Source of the DNA: Podospora pseudocomata
Taxonomy: Eukaryota > Ascomycota > Sordariomycetes > Sordariales > Podosporaceae
Assembly (NCBI RefSeq): GCF_035222375.1
Contig: NC_085890.1
Coordinates: forward strand, 1,736,001 to 1,800,000
DNA length: 64,000 nucleotides
Reading direction: 5' to 3'
The position numbers and the translations under genes were made by a program. The notes under the pieces were generated by a model, which searched no databases, was not told the origin of the DNA, and saw only the letters and a program-made list of their open reading frames with translations. The first letter of the stretch is position 1, and every line of letters begins with the position of its first letter. Of this stretch, positions 1-11,098 are shown one piece after another.

Positions 1-54
1 GATCAGCGAGATCCGGACAGGAGGGTGGGTTGGGGTAGAGGTAGAGGTGGCCAT
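1..54 (-). CDS. possible 5' end of a gene running off the left edge
   Basis: An ATG on the minus strand at 54 opens a frame of exactly 18 codons to the window edge with no stop. It begins MATSTSTPTHPP, and the start context (CAAG before ATGGCC) is good for a fungus. The fragment is too short to assign a family and could be a chance frame. If real, the gene is transcribed leftwards and its upstream region lies within 55-1053. Confidence 0.35.
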   Translation of the reverse strand, partial: MATSTSTPTHPPVRISLI

Positions 55-1053
55 CTTGAAACAACACTGATCTGTAAAGAAAGTTAGAAAGAAACTCCTT
101 TGAATGATTTTGTACATAACAAGAAATGAAGAGAGAGAACCAGATATCATAAGCCTTGGACTAGTTCGCGGTCATCACAGAGTATTCAGTGGATTGACAG
201 ATTGATACGAAGATTTGTATAATCATGTAAAGAGGTTTCTCTCTCTTCGTTGTGCTGTAAGGCGGGGTGATAGTAGAAATGAAAGTCGACATACCTTGTG
301 TTTGGCGATGCTGCTCTGAGGAAGAGAGCAGCAACGTTGGAGAAGAAGAAAAAGAGTTTTGGAGGTGAGTCGCTTTGCAAGCAAATTTATGGGACAGAAA
401 ATTTTGTGGGGCTCCACTATTCCAGAACAGAAAAAGTCGGCTTGGCTGATTTTCCAGAGAGTAGGGGTCCGTGCAGGCAAATATAGATGGTTAGGATCAG
501 GGTTTGTGCTGTGAACATCTTCGACTGACGTCAGGTGCAGGTTTGTGAAATGAGGACGTGAATTATAGAGCATGCTTAGCATGTGAATTTGCGTGTTATC
601 AATTCTCCTATTATTCATCAGCTACTAGCTACACCGGGGGCTGCAACGGTCGTACATACATGGCAAGCCACAAATTCTCTCGATCCAAAATTGTGTGAAA
701 TTGTCAAGACTCAAGATACCAGTGAGCATTTCGATGCCCCCTGAAGCAGCCCAGTTCCAACGGCCATGTGCCATTGTCATTTTTCAAAATATAATCTGCT
801 GCGGGGGCACAGCATCCTGAGGTTGGTCGCACAGCAGTGCAAAGTAGCTGCATGATAGATCACAAAGCGTCATGACTGATCGGCCCGATGGTCCCGTCTT
901 TGAGGGGCAGTGTGCCTCAACTCGAGTTCTTGTTGGCCATGGTTCTCGATACAACCATTGTGAGGATAGGTCGGACCAAAGGCGAGGTCAGGACTCGAGT
1001 GTAGGAGAAATTGGGATCAATATCTGCCTGTCCGAAGCACCCATGGCCCTCGG
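55..1053. other. intergenic region, no supported gene
   Basis: About 1 kb between the possible left-edge gene and the 3' end of ELP4. Open frames here are short, overlap one another on both strands and show no recognisable domain. It may hold the promoter of the left-edge gene and the ELP4 3' UTR. Confidence 0.5.
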
Positions 1054-2220
1054 CTAGAAGTCAATCCCATCCCTGACCGTACCAGCAGGTGACTTCTCCT
1101 TCTTGTTCTCCTCCTCCTCCATAGGCGGCAAGCTATAAGGCTTGATATTAAGACCCTTTGTCGCACTCAAGCTAAACGAAAGAGTCTCCCTAAACGAGCT
1201 CGTCTCGGCTCCACCACCTCCCTTCTCATGATAGATCGGTAGCGTATGTGCCTTCAGCAGCCCCTGTGCCTGTTCTGTCTTCTCAGATGAGCTTGACGGA
1301 GGAGCTGCCCCAGGCGTAGCCGGTAGAGGAATCAACTCAAGCACTCCATCACACAGCAACTCCATCCACCTAACCAACCCTGAACTCCTTGGGTACAGCG
1401 ACGTTTGTAGAGTGATAATCGCCGTCAGCTGGGTGCTGTACCTTCGTAGTAACGCCCTTAGAGCATGCAAGAATTGCAGCACTTCGGATGGAAGACTGCA
1501 TTGTGGTGCGTAAAGTTCTGGCAGCAAAAGACTGGGAATAATCACACGGTGAATATCGCTTGAGGGCGAGGTTTCGAGCTTCGTCTGCAGGTGTCTGATA
1601 ATGGCTTTTAGAGGAGATATACTCGTTGGCTGAGGTCTGGCATCAAACAAAGGTGGCCCAGTGCTCGGTGTTGGATTGAGTGACCCTTTACAAACAGCTG
1701 GCTCGAGGCGCTTGGCGAGATCGAACGAGTGGCAGAAGATGGGCTGGTCGGCATCTCCTCGTGGGGTATTTCCTGACGCTGCTGAGTTCCCAAGAGCTTC
1801 GTATCTCCATGCAATCTTCATCTTTTCCTCTTGCGCCGGTGGTGGTTGTTTTGACTTTGATTTCTTGTCGGGTTCGGCTAGGCCCGGGAGGTTCCTCCTC
1901 CATTGTGGTGGGTAGCCGACGAGGTGTACTTGGTGCCCTTGGACGAGGCCTTCGGCAGCATAATATCTGAGTAGGATACCTGAAAAGTCTGTCGTCCCTT
2001 GTTCTTCCACCAAAAGACAGGTTCCTAGTGGTAACCCACTGTGACCAGCAAGGAGTTGATCTAGCGATGCGGTTCCGGTAGACGTTGTTGGTCGACCGTC
2101 CAGCGGCGACGGTCTCACACCCGGCGGTGGTGGTTGATTCTCGGCATCTGGTTGCTTTGCCCCTGGGATGGCTCTCCCAGGTCTCGACGATAGTACTGTA
2201 TTTCTCTTGACGAATGACAT
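1054..2220 (-). CDS. ELP4: Elongator complex protein 4 (PAXNEB family)
   Basis: Single-exon gene of 388 codons. Elp4 is a RecA-fold subunit of the Elp4-5-6 ring of Elongator, which is needed for modification of wobble uridines in tRNAs. The N-terminus shows the family signature closely: MSF-KR start, then GVRPSPLDGRPTTSTG, LDQLL-GH-GLPLG and LLVEEQGTTDF near residues 35-80. A KIAWRYE motif follows near residue 135, and RVIIPSLLLPELY lies in the second half. An in-frame ATG six codons upstream (2238) exists, but the family begins with MSF, so the start at 2220 was chosen. It is divergent from RPB8, sharing a promoter region of about 350 bp. Confidence 0.93.
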   Translation of the reverse strand: MSFVKRNTVLSSRPGRAIPGAKQPDAENQPPPPGVRPSPLDGRPTTSTGTASLDQLLAGHSGLPLGTCLLVEEQGTTDFSGILLRYYAAEGLVQGHQVHLVGYPPQWRRNLPGLAEPDKKSKSKQPPPAQEEKMKIAWRYEALGNSAASGNTPRGDADQPIFCHSFDLAKRLEPAVCKGSLNPTPSTGPPLFDARPQPTSISPLKAIIRHLQTKLETSPSSDIHRVIIPSLLLPELYAPQCSLPSEVLQFLHALRALLRRYSTQLTAIITLQTSLYPRSSGLVRWMELLCDGVLELIPLPATPGAAPPSSSSEKTEQAQGLLKAHTLPIYHEKGGGGAETSSFRETLSFSLSATKGLNIKPYSLPPMEEEENKKEKSPAGTVRDGIDF

Positions 2221-2574
2221 GTTTAAAGATTGGTTCAAAAAGTGTAGCTGTCGCGGAAGCTATGGAGGGGTCCATTGGAGGGGTTGATGACCGATAAGCT
2301 CAAAAAGTTTCGATATCAGTTGCAAGGGACAGCCCCGCCGCCAGCCTCAGTGACAGGGACCCCTGCCCGTGCGGCCCCCACTCGTTTCCCCAAACCTTGG
2401 AGCGCTAGTCGTTTTCAGCCTTGGGATTTTTTTGACTTCAGTCGCAACCATCAAACACCGGCCCATCACACAAGAGCTCTTGAGTCGTCCAGCACAACCA
2501 ATTGCTTTATTCTCGCCAACCCCGTTTACCCTCGCTTCACCACCACCCCCCCTCCCCCCAATACCACAATTAAA
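2221..2574. promoter_or_regulatory. shared divergent promoter region ELP4/RPB8
   Basis: The two start codons lie 354 bp apart head to head, so promoters and 5' UTRs of both genes must fit here. The stretch just before RPB8 is rich in C and CCA/CCC runs on the plus strand, as is common in fungal leaders. No clear TATA box was seen. Confidence 0.6.
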
Positions 2575-3087
2575 ATGGCCGGCCTCGGCTCCGACGCCCA
2601 GCTCTTCGAGGACAACTTCCGCGTCCACAAGCTCTCCGACAAGAAATACGACCGCGTCGACCGCATCTACGCCACCTCGGAAGACAAGTCAATCGAGATC
2701 ACCCTCGACATCAACAACGAGCTCTTCCCCTGCAAGGAAGGCGACGAGCTGAACATGCTCATCGCCACCTCCCTCCACTACGACGGCACCAAAGACGACG
2801 AGCGCGGCTGGCGCGACGTCGCCAAGATGGGTGCGAGCGAGGGCTCGCTTGCCGACCAGTACGATTATGTCTGCTACGGCAAGATTTACAAGTTTGAGGA
2901 TGGGGAGGACGGGCAGACTATGTATGTTTCGCCGACTGGTAACATGGAAAGTAACGGCTGACACGAGTGGAAATACAGCAAGGCATACATCTCCTTTGGC
3001 GGGCTGCTGATGTCTCTTGTCGGGCCTTACAAGAAGCTCACCCCGTTGAGGGTGGAATACGTCTACCTCTTGGTTCGCAGACGATGA
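2575..3087 (+). CDS. RPB8: RNA polymerases I, II and III subunit RPABC3 (Rpb8)
   Basis: Two exons, 2575-2921 and 2979-3087, give 151 aa (yeast Rpb8 has 146). The 57-nt intron has a GTATGT donor, a GCTGAC branch site and an ATACAG acceptor. Reading through it instead gives an early stop, while splicing yields the conserved C-terminus with YISFGGLLMSL and ending YVYLLVRRR. The N-terminal half shows LFEDNF, YDRVDRI, LDINNELFPC and SLADQYDYVCYGK, all typical of this OB-fold subunit shared by the three nuclear polymerases. The ATG at 2575 is chosen because family similarity starts right after it; the frame is open upstream but without family sequence. It converges with the Nudix gene at 3402. Confidence 0.95.
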
Positions 3088-3401
3088 TCAACTTGATTAT
3101 GGACAGCAAACCACACCATCGGACAAGAGCGCTCATGTTGGCTAAACGAGAGAGGGGAAAGGCTTTGCTTGCGTCTGTAATATGAAATCTATCAAAGGAA
3201 TAGCCATTTCTCCAAGCGCGCCCGCAACCAAAGACCCTTTCGAGAAGCAAGGGGAGAGAGAAGGAGTAGTACAGCATGGGGAATCTGGCGTTAAGGGTGC
3301 CAAAGGAACAAATTTATGGACAGGAACATAAAAAAGTTGGCGGATGGGGGCAATGACAGAAGAGATACCCAGAAACGGAGCTAGCTTCTTCTTCTTCTTC
3401 T
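3088..3401. other. convergent 3' region between RPB8 and the Nudix gene
   Basis: 314 bp between two convergent stop codons. A TTC trinucleotide run (about 3386-3403) overlaps the end of the Nudix frame. No gene is seen; it must hold both 3' UTRs. Confidence 0.6.
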
Positions 3402-4726
3402 TCAACACCTCGTATCAGGGTGCTGGTAATCCCAGTGTGGTCCAGGAAAGGGAATGAAGCGATGGGCCCGGGCGCAAATCTGGTCATAGTATGGCTCGTT
3501 TTCCGGAGTGTAGACACCGTGTCTCGCAAAGAAATCGAGCATGACCATGGCGCAATTGGGCTTCCACAACCCCTGGGCAAGCTGCTCCTGGATCTCCTCC
3601 ACCGTATGTAGACTAAAACTCTCCACCTCGCCATCCTTGGGCTTGGGGACGACGCTCCCATCAGACGGCAGTTCAAGATCATAGACCCATTGGCACTCGG
3701 GGTAGATGTACCCTGGCTCTCCTCCTGACCGTTCATCCGTGATGAAGATGTAAGTGACAGTGCCGGTTTCCACCGCGCTCCGGCGCATGACATCTTCGGG
3801 GAGGGACGCCTCCTCGTCAGCCTCGCGGATGATACATTCGAAGGGATCCTCGTGGGTCATGAGCCCGCCGGCGACGGTGTTGTCCAGCATGCCGGGGTAA
3901 GTTGACTTGTTGCTGGAGCGCTTGGGGACCCAGATGCGGAAGTCGTAGTCGCTCGTATTGTCTTTGCGACGGAGGTAGGCCGTCATGTGTACTCCGTAGC
4001 GAGTGGTGCCAAAGAGGCCCATGGCTGCTCGCTCGATGCTCATGAGGAGCTCGCCGTTGCGGCCGTAGACGGGCCACATTTCGTTGCGCCATCCTCTGAG
4101 GAGGCGGAAGGTTTGGTTCTTGCGCCAGTAGGAGGTCAGTTGGGCGGCTTGCTTGGTGCGCTCTTCGTAGGACTTGAGGTTCTGCCATAGGGCGGCGGTT
4201 CTGGCGGTGGGGTTGATATCGAGACGGCCGCGGATACTGACGGGGGTCTTTCTGAGGGCATCGAGGACGGTGATGGGGAGGTAACCGATAGGGAAGGCGC
4301 CTTGATCATCTTCCCAGACGAGGGTGTAGAGTCTGCTTAGCTGGTCTGCGTATCCTCTGGGGTTCGTCTCGAGGTCGGGGAAGCTGCGTCATGGTGTTTA
4401 GTTAAAATATTCTGTGAAGTGTATGTGTCTCAGATCTAGACCCGCGCGTGCGTGGCGGCAGAGTTGGCAGATCCGGCAGGTCTCACAGATGCCAACGTCA
4501 CACAACGTCTCGGTAAGGCAGGCTTTGGGGGCCAAGCATGATGAGAGGCGTCGGCACATCCATTCAATGCGGCCGGTTGGATGAGTAGTGCCAGCTGCAG
4601 GGTCGCCGGCTGGAATAGCTCGTTGCTAAGAAGAAAAGGGTGTGTAGCTGCACGGAATAGGATATTGTGAACTCACCCATCACAGTCGTTCACCATGTCA
4701 ATGGTGGCCAGCCGCTGTTGTGTCAT
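3402..4726 (-). CDS. Nudix hydrolase with N-terminal DUF4743 domain (YJR142W/Tnr3-like)
   Basis: Two exons on the minus strand, 4677-4726 and 3402-4383, separated by a 293-nt intron with a GTGAGT donor, encode 343 aa. The DUF4743 region covers roughly residues 1-125. The Nudix domain follows, with the box starting GGLMTHEDPFECII and continuing READEEASL; it keeps the metal-binding REXXEE core but has Ser where the consensus has Gly. This architecture is that of yeast YJR142W and of the N-terminal part of fission yeast Tnr3, for which hydrolysis of damaged (oxy/oxo) thiamine diphosphate has been reported. That substrate is an inference here. Exon 1 supplies the conserved start region ending in CDG, joined in frame to FPDLE. 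Confidence 0.88.
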
Positions 4727-6372
4727 GATTGCTTTTTGGCCACGAGTTTGGCTGCTCAGCACGTGTAACTTTCGGAACTGTCTCGGAGATGGACTGAGAA
4801 ACAATGGCTCTCTTGCGACGGATGCGCGCCGGTGAAGATGAAGTTGCAACGACAAGACTCGGGTTCCGTTTAAATGGAGAAGTGGATCGATGACTGTGCG
4901 GTGCGCGGCGCTGCACGGCAATGAGACCAAGACTCGATCTCGCAACAACTTTAACAACCGAGTCGAAAGAAACAAGCTTTGAAGGGAACAGAAAATCAGA
5001 AAGACGGCAGGCGAAGATCCAGATAATGATAATAATGATGAGAACAAACAGGCAAACTGAACAGCCAAGCAGAACCAGCAAACGGCGATACATGCGAGAT
5101 ATAAGCTGATATAAGTGGGAAAAGGCTTTGCCTGATACCGGGCCTACCTCCCGTCCTAAACGTTAGTCCCGTTCATCACAGCCCTCCCGCTGTGCATCCC
5201 GGACAGCCGGGCAGACGGACAATGGGACAATGGGACAAGGATTGGATTTGCAGAGGTGAGGGATGATGAGAGATGGACGGATGGATCCTACCTGGCTCTT
5301 GCAGGTGGTCCCCAGGAGGACCAACGCCGGGTGGCATCCATGGTTCACGGCCTTCTCCAACGGGAAAACAGGAAAACAGGGATCGCAATTTGCAAGGAGA
5401 GGCAGAGCTGATGGAGTGATGGAGGGATGGAGGGATGAAGTGGTGCATATGTGAGTGAGGTGATGATGGCCGTGACCTAAGCGTATGCGACACCCCCGCC
5501 GCCGTCCGCTGGCAGTGCTGCAACTGAACTGAACCCCACTGCGGGCCGGCACAGCACAGCGTCCAAGAAATGCTTCGAGTTCTTGACATCTTCCAGTTTG
5601 TCTTGGCACCTTTGTGTGGAGCGCTCTAGAACTGGGAAGGTGATTCTGTGGATCGACTTCGTTGAAGCATGGTTGATTTGATTGATTATTTGCACTAGAA
5701 GCACGCCAGGAACAACTCGAGACGTCTACTGGCCGATCATATAGGCCTGAACCCGGTCACCGTTGACAAATACTGGCAAACTATTCAACTCACACAACAC
5801 TCATTCATCTGCATTGCATATACATGCTTCCCTAGTTGAGACGGCCACCACGAACGACAGCTCCTCACCAAAGCCTTCGTGTAGCCATCGGTACCACCAA
5901 TCCTCGCATGTGCCGGTGAACACACGCGGACCTCCTTGGCACTTATACAGCAGCTTTATCGATTTGGGAGAGCGCATGATCTGAGTTGAGCACCCAGTTC
6001 GAGCCTTGCGATTGGTTACCAAACACATCGACCGTGGAACCACCCAATCCGTCAGCATCTCGTCATTAACCACCACACACCGAGCAAAAGATAAGATCGT
6101 CTTTCACAAGCCTCGGCCTACCAACCATCCGAACCCACGGGTTCTCTATCCGGCGGCATTAAAACCACCCAAAACGGCTACCTACCTTGTCAGGTAGTCA
6201 CCTGAGCAAAAGCCCAACTGTCAACCTAACCCCCACTCATCCTCCCGAACCACCGGACGGAATTATCCCGAACTTTGAAAGCCCAGGCAGGGTTATGCTC
6301 CAATAGTGTAGCCAGCCTCGTCACACACCACCATTCATCCCGCTTGTTGTGTTGATATCTCACCCATCAACA
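4727..6372. other. intergenic region, no supported gene
   Basis: About 1.6 kb between the starts of the divergent Nudix and Hikeshi genes. It contains short repeated G/A-rich words near 5410-5440 (ATGGAGGGATGGAGGGATG) and small open frames on both strands without a recognisable domain. It probably holds two promoters and leaders. Confidence 0.5.
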
Positions 6373-6978
6373 ATGTCCCAAACCTTTGGCCTCGTCCCCG
6401 CCGGCCAACCCGTCATAACCACCCCAACAAAAATTCTGTCTGACACCTCCTTCATCTACTCCATCCCCCCCTCCCCCAACACAAAGCCCTTCTCCCACAT
6501 CGTCGTCTTCCTCCTGCCAGGTATAACCCTCCCCCCCGCCCACGCAGCAGCAATCCACCTCCTCACTCCCCCCACGGACCCCAATTCCGGTCAAGAATTC
6601 GACATTGCCTTCCTCGGCGCCCTAGGCCACGGGAAACCCTCTGCAATCTTCAAACTCAGCAACGACACCTCCAAGGGGGTGGCAATAGGGATAAGCGTCG
6701 AGCCAGAGGCGGCCGTCGGGTTGAAGATGCAGGAGTTGGCCGAGAAGCAGTCCAAAGCTTTGGTTCCAACAGCAGCAGGGACGGGGAGTAATGGTGGGGG
6801 ACAAACGTTGCAGCTGGCTCAGAGGATAATAAACAATGCGTTTAACTTTTTGAGCAGTTACTCGGGCAGGATGCACAACGGGGAAGAGGTGGTGCCGATT
6901 AAGGCTTTTGAGCAGTGGTGGAGGAAGTTTGAGGGGAGGGTGAGGGCTGATCCGGCTTTTCTTGAGAGGGATGTTTAG
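6373..6978 (+). CDS. OPI10: Hikeshi/OPI10 family protein
   Basis: Intronless gene of 201 aa. Hikeshi imports Hsp70 into the nucleus under heat stress in animals, and the yeast relative OPI10 was found through inositol-excretion phenotypes. The sequence begins MSQTFGLVPAGQPV, has the FG/GF-rich hydrophobic core with VVFLLPG and FLGALGHGKPSAIF, and a C-terminal QQ/NNAFNFLSSY helix followed by a VVPIKAFEQWWRKFE segment, all typical of the family and in the usual order. An in-frame ATG eight codons upstream was rejected because family similarity begins at MSQTFG. It converges with YND1. Confidence 0.9.
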   Translation: MSQTFGLVPAGQPVITTPTKILSDTSFIYSIPPSPNTKPFSHIVVFLLPGITLPPAHAAAIHLLTPPTDPNSGQEFDIAFLGALGHGKPSAIFKLSNDTSKGVAIGISVEPEAAVGLKMQELAEKQSKALVPTAAGTGSNGGGQTLQLAQRIINNAFNFLSSYSGRMHNGEEVVPIKAFEQWWRKFEGRVRADPAFLERDV

Positions 6979-7605
6979 GGTATTGAGCTTTGAGGAATGG
7001 GGTTAGATGACAGAGGGAAATTAGCCGGGAAGTGTATGAACTGAAGAAGGAGGTTTGGAGGGTGCATCAAAGGAGCCAGTGTCTTTAGGGGGAGTTCAGG
7101 GCTGCTCTTTTTTTTTTTTCGTTCCATAGAATAATGTTACATCCAAAAGAATTGTTCAAGAAGAAGTCAGTAGGAGAGGCACCTACTTTGGGCTAAATAG
7201 CAGTAGTATGGATTATTCACCTCGACATGGGCCTCGGTGCAGGATTGCATAGATTGGATAGAGTGATGTGGAGTATTTGGACAAATATATATCCAAACAA
7301 CCCAAAACCAGACATGACAAAATCGCAAGCATGCCAAATATAGTCAAGCAATATCCGATGGAAATGCATCCCTTGAATCGAAAGAATACTAAACTCCTAA
7401 ATGCTAAATGTTTTTGCTCATCCCAAACAACAAAAAAGTCTTTTTTTGTGAACAAGAAAAGTAAACAGATACTAAAAATGATACCACACCCAATAACCAG
7501 TCGCTAGCAATTCATCATTCCTACATCTCTTCCATGTTCCATCACAAAAAAAAAGCCAGTCCATATCACATATACCCATTTCACATCTCTCTCCCTTCAC
7601 ACAAA
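6979..7605. other. convergent 3' region OPI10/YND1
   Basis: About 630 bp between two convergent stop codons. It is AT-richer than its neighbours, with a T run at about 7111 and A-rich words near 7430-7560. Nothing gene-like is seen; it should contain both polyadenylation regions. Confidence 0.6.
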
Positions 7606-9831
7606 TCACCTGTCATCCAGCGGTGATATCCCTCCCCCCAAAGGACTCTTCATCCTAGTCGGACTCCCCGCCCTGCTCCTCCTCCCAGTCACTCCTCCCA
7701 CACCCCCACTCAACGGCAGGTTCAACCGCTCCCTACTATCCGTCCTCACCACTAACCCGCTCCTATTCAGCGCCGACATCCCCCCTCCCACCGTCGTCAC
7801 AGTCTCAAACCCATACCCCCCACCCAGCCCACCCCCGCTCGTAGCAGTAGGCGTCGCCAGGCCCGAGCTCCTCCCAAACTGAGATCCGGCTTTCGATCCG
7901 CGGGAGTGGTCACTGCTCGAGTCCTCATCAGAATACTCCCCACTGCCGCTGCTAGACGCAACATCCCCCAGCTCAAACCGATCGAGCTCCCCTTCCTCCA
8001 TCACCCTCTCATAACCCCCCCCACTTGACGATCTCCCCCCAAAGAGCTTGGTAGTGAGTTTCGTCAACGGACTCCTATTCCCACCAGGTACATACTTTCC
8101 GGTATGACTCCTCCTCCGCCTCGTCAAGCCCCTCACCCGGCTGTAAACCCTCATCCTCCTCTCCCGTTTCCTAAACCACCACATCACCAACCCCACCAAC
8201 CCCAAAAACACCCAAAACCCCATCTGCCCTCCCCTCGTCCTCGCCCGATCCAAAATATCCTCCGCGTCCAAATCCCAGTCATCGTCATCCCCCCCCACCG
8301 TGCCATTATGATGCTTCCCATTATCACCGCCCAATGGCCTCCAGCTCGAGCCCGCAAACTGAAAATCATCCGGTACCGCCTTCCCACTCACAACATTACT
8401 CCCAAATCCCACAGGGTACCCATCATCCCCACTCTTCGGCGGCACCTGCCCAGCAGCGTAAAGCACCATCTTCCCCAACGTCCAACTAACCTCAATCCCA
8501 TCAATCTTATCTACCGCCTGGAACGGCTCCAAAAACCCCTTTTCTTTCGCATGTTCCAACGCCCCCTGCGTGCCCTTGGACACATTAACCTGGGGTAAAT
8601 CCTCCATCCCTATCCTTGGCACCCCAATCCCGTCATGCAGCACATTGATCAACCAGCTCGCCTTGAAGCACGCCTCCTGCGCATTCTTGGCGGCGTGCTC
8701 CTTTTTTGGATTCAACCCTTTCGAGATGGACGTCCAGTCCTGGCTGCAGTAGTCTTTTACCCTCTTTTGGTAGGTGGTAAAGTCGTAGGCCTTGTCGTCT
8801 TTGCCGCCAAACACGCCGTGGGTGGTGTGCCAGTATTCAGAGACGCCGATGAAGTGGTTGACGTCAAAGTCGATGGCAGGGACGTGCTGCCCGTTGATGA
8901 GGCAGGGGTTGTCGCTGCAGGGTTTGTCTTTGCCGAGGAGGGGGTAGGTTTTCTTGAGGCACTCGTCAAAGTGGCCGGTGCCGATGAGGGTGGTGTTTTT
9001 CGGCTTGGGGGTTTTTACCGGGACACCGTCGAGGGTGGTTCTCAGGCCTTTTGGCAAACAAGGGTCCGGGAGTTCGGTGGAGGAAGATGGGTACAAATCT
9101 TCGAGAGATTCGACGTAGGATTCACGGGCTTGGTTTACGCCAAAGCCGAGCCAGGTCGTGGTGAATACTTTGTATTCCACAGGGGAGCCATCGAGTGTTC
9201 GTAATCGTAAGAGCTTGAGGTCGTCGGCGTGCTTTTCTGCTTCGGTGGCGTTGGGGGCGAAGGCGATTTGCGCCGAGGCACCGCCCATGTCGAGGAAGCC
9301 ATATGTGTGGTGACCTTTTCCATGCTGGTGCTTATCGGGGTTGTCGAAGCCGCCAAGGAGGTAGTTTGAGGCTATCCAGCCATACAATCCTTCTGTTTCC
9401 CCCTTGATAACTTGAATGTGCATGTCGCAGTCTGGCAACGAAAATTGTGTGTTTGATCGTAGGTAGTAGCAGACCTCGCGCGTTAAGGCTGATTGTTGAA
9501 CCGCGGGAAGCAGGCGCACACCGGCCGTCGCCATTAAGAATATCGGGGTGTCCCTGATCTTGTCCTTGGGGATGATCTCGAGCGCATGGTCAATCAGGGA
9601 CTGGAGGTGATCCGGGCCGACCTGGTCAACCTTCTCCCCAAATGTCGAGATTCCCGGCCTGATCTTTTTCGTCCATATCTTTTCTGTCATCAATTTTGGC
9701 AAACTGGCGAGATCATGTTTTGATGCGCCCTTGAGCGCCTTCTCTGGATCTTTCCATCGGTAGATATGTAACCTGGTTCCGGAAGATCCGGCGTCGAGTA
9801 TAACACCCCATCGCCACTTCTTGCCGCCCAT
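7606..9831 (-). CDS. YND1: Golgi apyrase, GDA1/CD39 family (Ynd1-like)
   Basis: Single-exon gene of 741 aa. Ynd1-type apyrases hydrolyse nucleoside di- and triphosphates in the Golgi lumen, removing the diphosphate products of glycosyltransfer. Apyrase conserved regions are visible in order: DAGSSGTRLHIYRW (residues about 13-26), LMATAGVRLLP (about 98), GETEGLYGWIASNYLLG (about 143), FLDMGGASAQIAF (about 178) and a later YPVGFGSNVVSGK block. One membrane segment, GFWVFLGLVGLVMWWF, lies near residues 535-551, followed by an Arg-rich stop-transfer region and a cytosolic tail of about 190 residues rich in Ser, Gly and acidic residues. The protein is longer than yeast Ynd1 (630 aa) mainly through that tail. 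No signal peptide is seen at the N-terminus. Confidence 0.93.
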   Translation of the reverse strand: MGGKKWRWGVILDAGSSGTRLHIYRWKDPEKALKGASKHDLASLPKLMTEKIWTKKIRPGISTFGEKVDQVGPDHLQSLIDHALEIIPKDKIRDTPIFLMATAGVRLLPAVQQSALTREVCYYLRSNTQFSLPDCDMHIQVIKGETEGLYGWIASNYLLGGFDNPDKHQHGKGHHTYGFLDMGGASAQIAFAPNATEAEKHADDLKLLRLRTLDGSPVEYKVFTTTWLGFGVNQARESYVESLEDLYPSSSTELPDPCLPKGLRTTLDGVPVKTPKPKNTTLIGTGHFDECLKKTYPLLGKDKPCSDNPCLINGQHVPAIDFDVNHFIGVSEYWHTTHGVFGGKDDKAYDFTTYQKRVKDYCSQDWTSISKGLNPKKEHAAKNAQEACFKASWLINVLHDGIGVPRIGMEDLPQVNVSKGTQGALEHAKEKGFLEPFQAVDKIDGIEVSWTLGKMVLYAAGQVPPKSGDDGYPVGFGSNVVSGKAVPDDFQFAGSSWRPLGGDNGKHHNGTVGGDDDDWDLDAEDILDRARTRGGQMGFWVFLGLVGLVMWWFRKRERRMRVYSRVRGLTRRRRSHTGKYVPGGNRSPLTKLTTKLFGGRSSSGGGYERVMEEGELDRFELGDVASSSGSGEYSDEDSSSDHSRGSKAGSQFGRSSGLATPTATSGGGLGGGYGFETVTTVGGGMSALNRSGLVVRTDSRERLNLPLSGGVGGVTGRRSRAGSPTRMKSPLGGGISPLDDR

Positions 9832-11098
9832 CGTGAATGAAAGTCTCGGGTGTTTAGTTGTTTAGATGTTCTCGGGATCGAGTAAAATCGGATTGCTCAG
9901 CGTTTGCGCCGTGGGGGTTGGGTCGGGGTGGTACTACAGGCTCCTTGGTCGCAAACACATCGACTCAGTTGATTGCTGTTTTGGGAAATAGGTATCGGAT
10001 AGGGTCGACCTCGAGAGTCGTTATCCTCCTGGTTATCTATCGCGAGCGCACGCAAAGCGAATGACGAATGAAGCGGAAATTAGGCAAGTTGATGGAATTA
10101 AAGGCCGTATAATAATTTGAAGGTAGCAAAAGGCAACGTAACGTGGACCGCAGAGGTGTCAGCCGTAGGAAGGAGGAATTGAGGGAACGAGTGTCGGTTT
10201 GAGGAATTACTACGACAAAAACGAAGGAAGAACACAGCCTGGATGGCGGCTGAGTTGCGATGCCTCTCTCTTCTTTCTTTGGTCAATCGACGATTGGCGC
10301 TTCGGACTCGAGCGGCTGTCTTTGGAAAACTCGCAGGCACAAACATCCATGGAAACGATAACGTCAGGGGGGCGACGAATCACTGCTGCAGCTCTAGCGT
10401 GTTTAGCGTCAGGAGAGCGTGGGAGGTGTTCGGCAGAGGCGCCTGGATCGCCGAAAAAGGAGGAGCAATCATTCTTGGTTGCGGCCACACAGTGTCCACG
10501 TGGAAGGAATTGAGACGTTGTTTGGCAGGTTTGTTACTATGGAATGGCACAGTCCGTTGCACCGGGGACACTGTGGAAGCCCCCACAGCCCCGAACCCGC
10601 AAATCTGGCCGGAAAACGGTTTGAAGCTTCTCGAAAAACAGCCAAAGCTTGGGAAACCGGGCGTCTTTCCTGCGACAAAAAGTTGTTTGCGACCAATAAA
10701 TGCATCGCTAGTTTGAGACGGTTTCCTAGCGACGCGCAATCACACCCCGCTCATAAATACGGTAGAATCCCACAAACCGGATCATCCCAGTCTCAAATCG
10801 GAAGGCTACATTCGATATCCAGGTTGTGATGCATGTGCATTCTCGTATCTGTACCAGTTCGTCGCTGACTTGCAGCTTGCGATAAGAGGGAACAACAAGA
10901 CTTCAGATTGCCCCGCTTCCATGATTTTCACCTTGGCTTCCCTGGCCTCCACAGTGATCACAGTGAACACAGTGACTAACTGCATGTCACTAATGTCCAG
11001 GGCTGAAAGTAACAACAACTGCGCCCGTCTCAACATTGGATTTGTCCATGAACTCATGTCTATTATTGTAAGGTTGGACATATGCTTGCTGATAAAGC
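9832..11098. other. intergenic region between YND1 start and MTR3 end
   Basis: About 1.27 kb. Overlapping open frames of 80-157 codons occur in several frames between 10200 and 10830, but none shows a domain or a plausible splice structure. The region likely contains the YND1 promoter and the MTR3 3' UTR. Confidence 0.5.

Noticed and set aside
223-618. 131-codon minus-strand frame near the left edge
   Set aside because: Composition is not protein-like and it shares its span with another open frame on each strand.
8104-8598. 164-codon plus-strand frame rich in Pro and His
   Set aside because: It lies wholly antisense to YND1. Its composition mirrors the Gly/Ser/Arg-rich tail codons of that gene.
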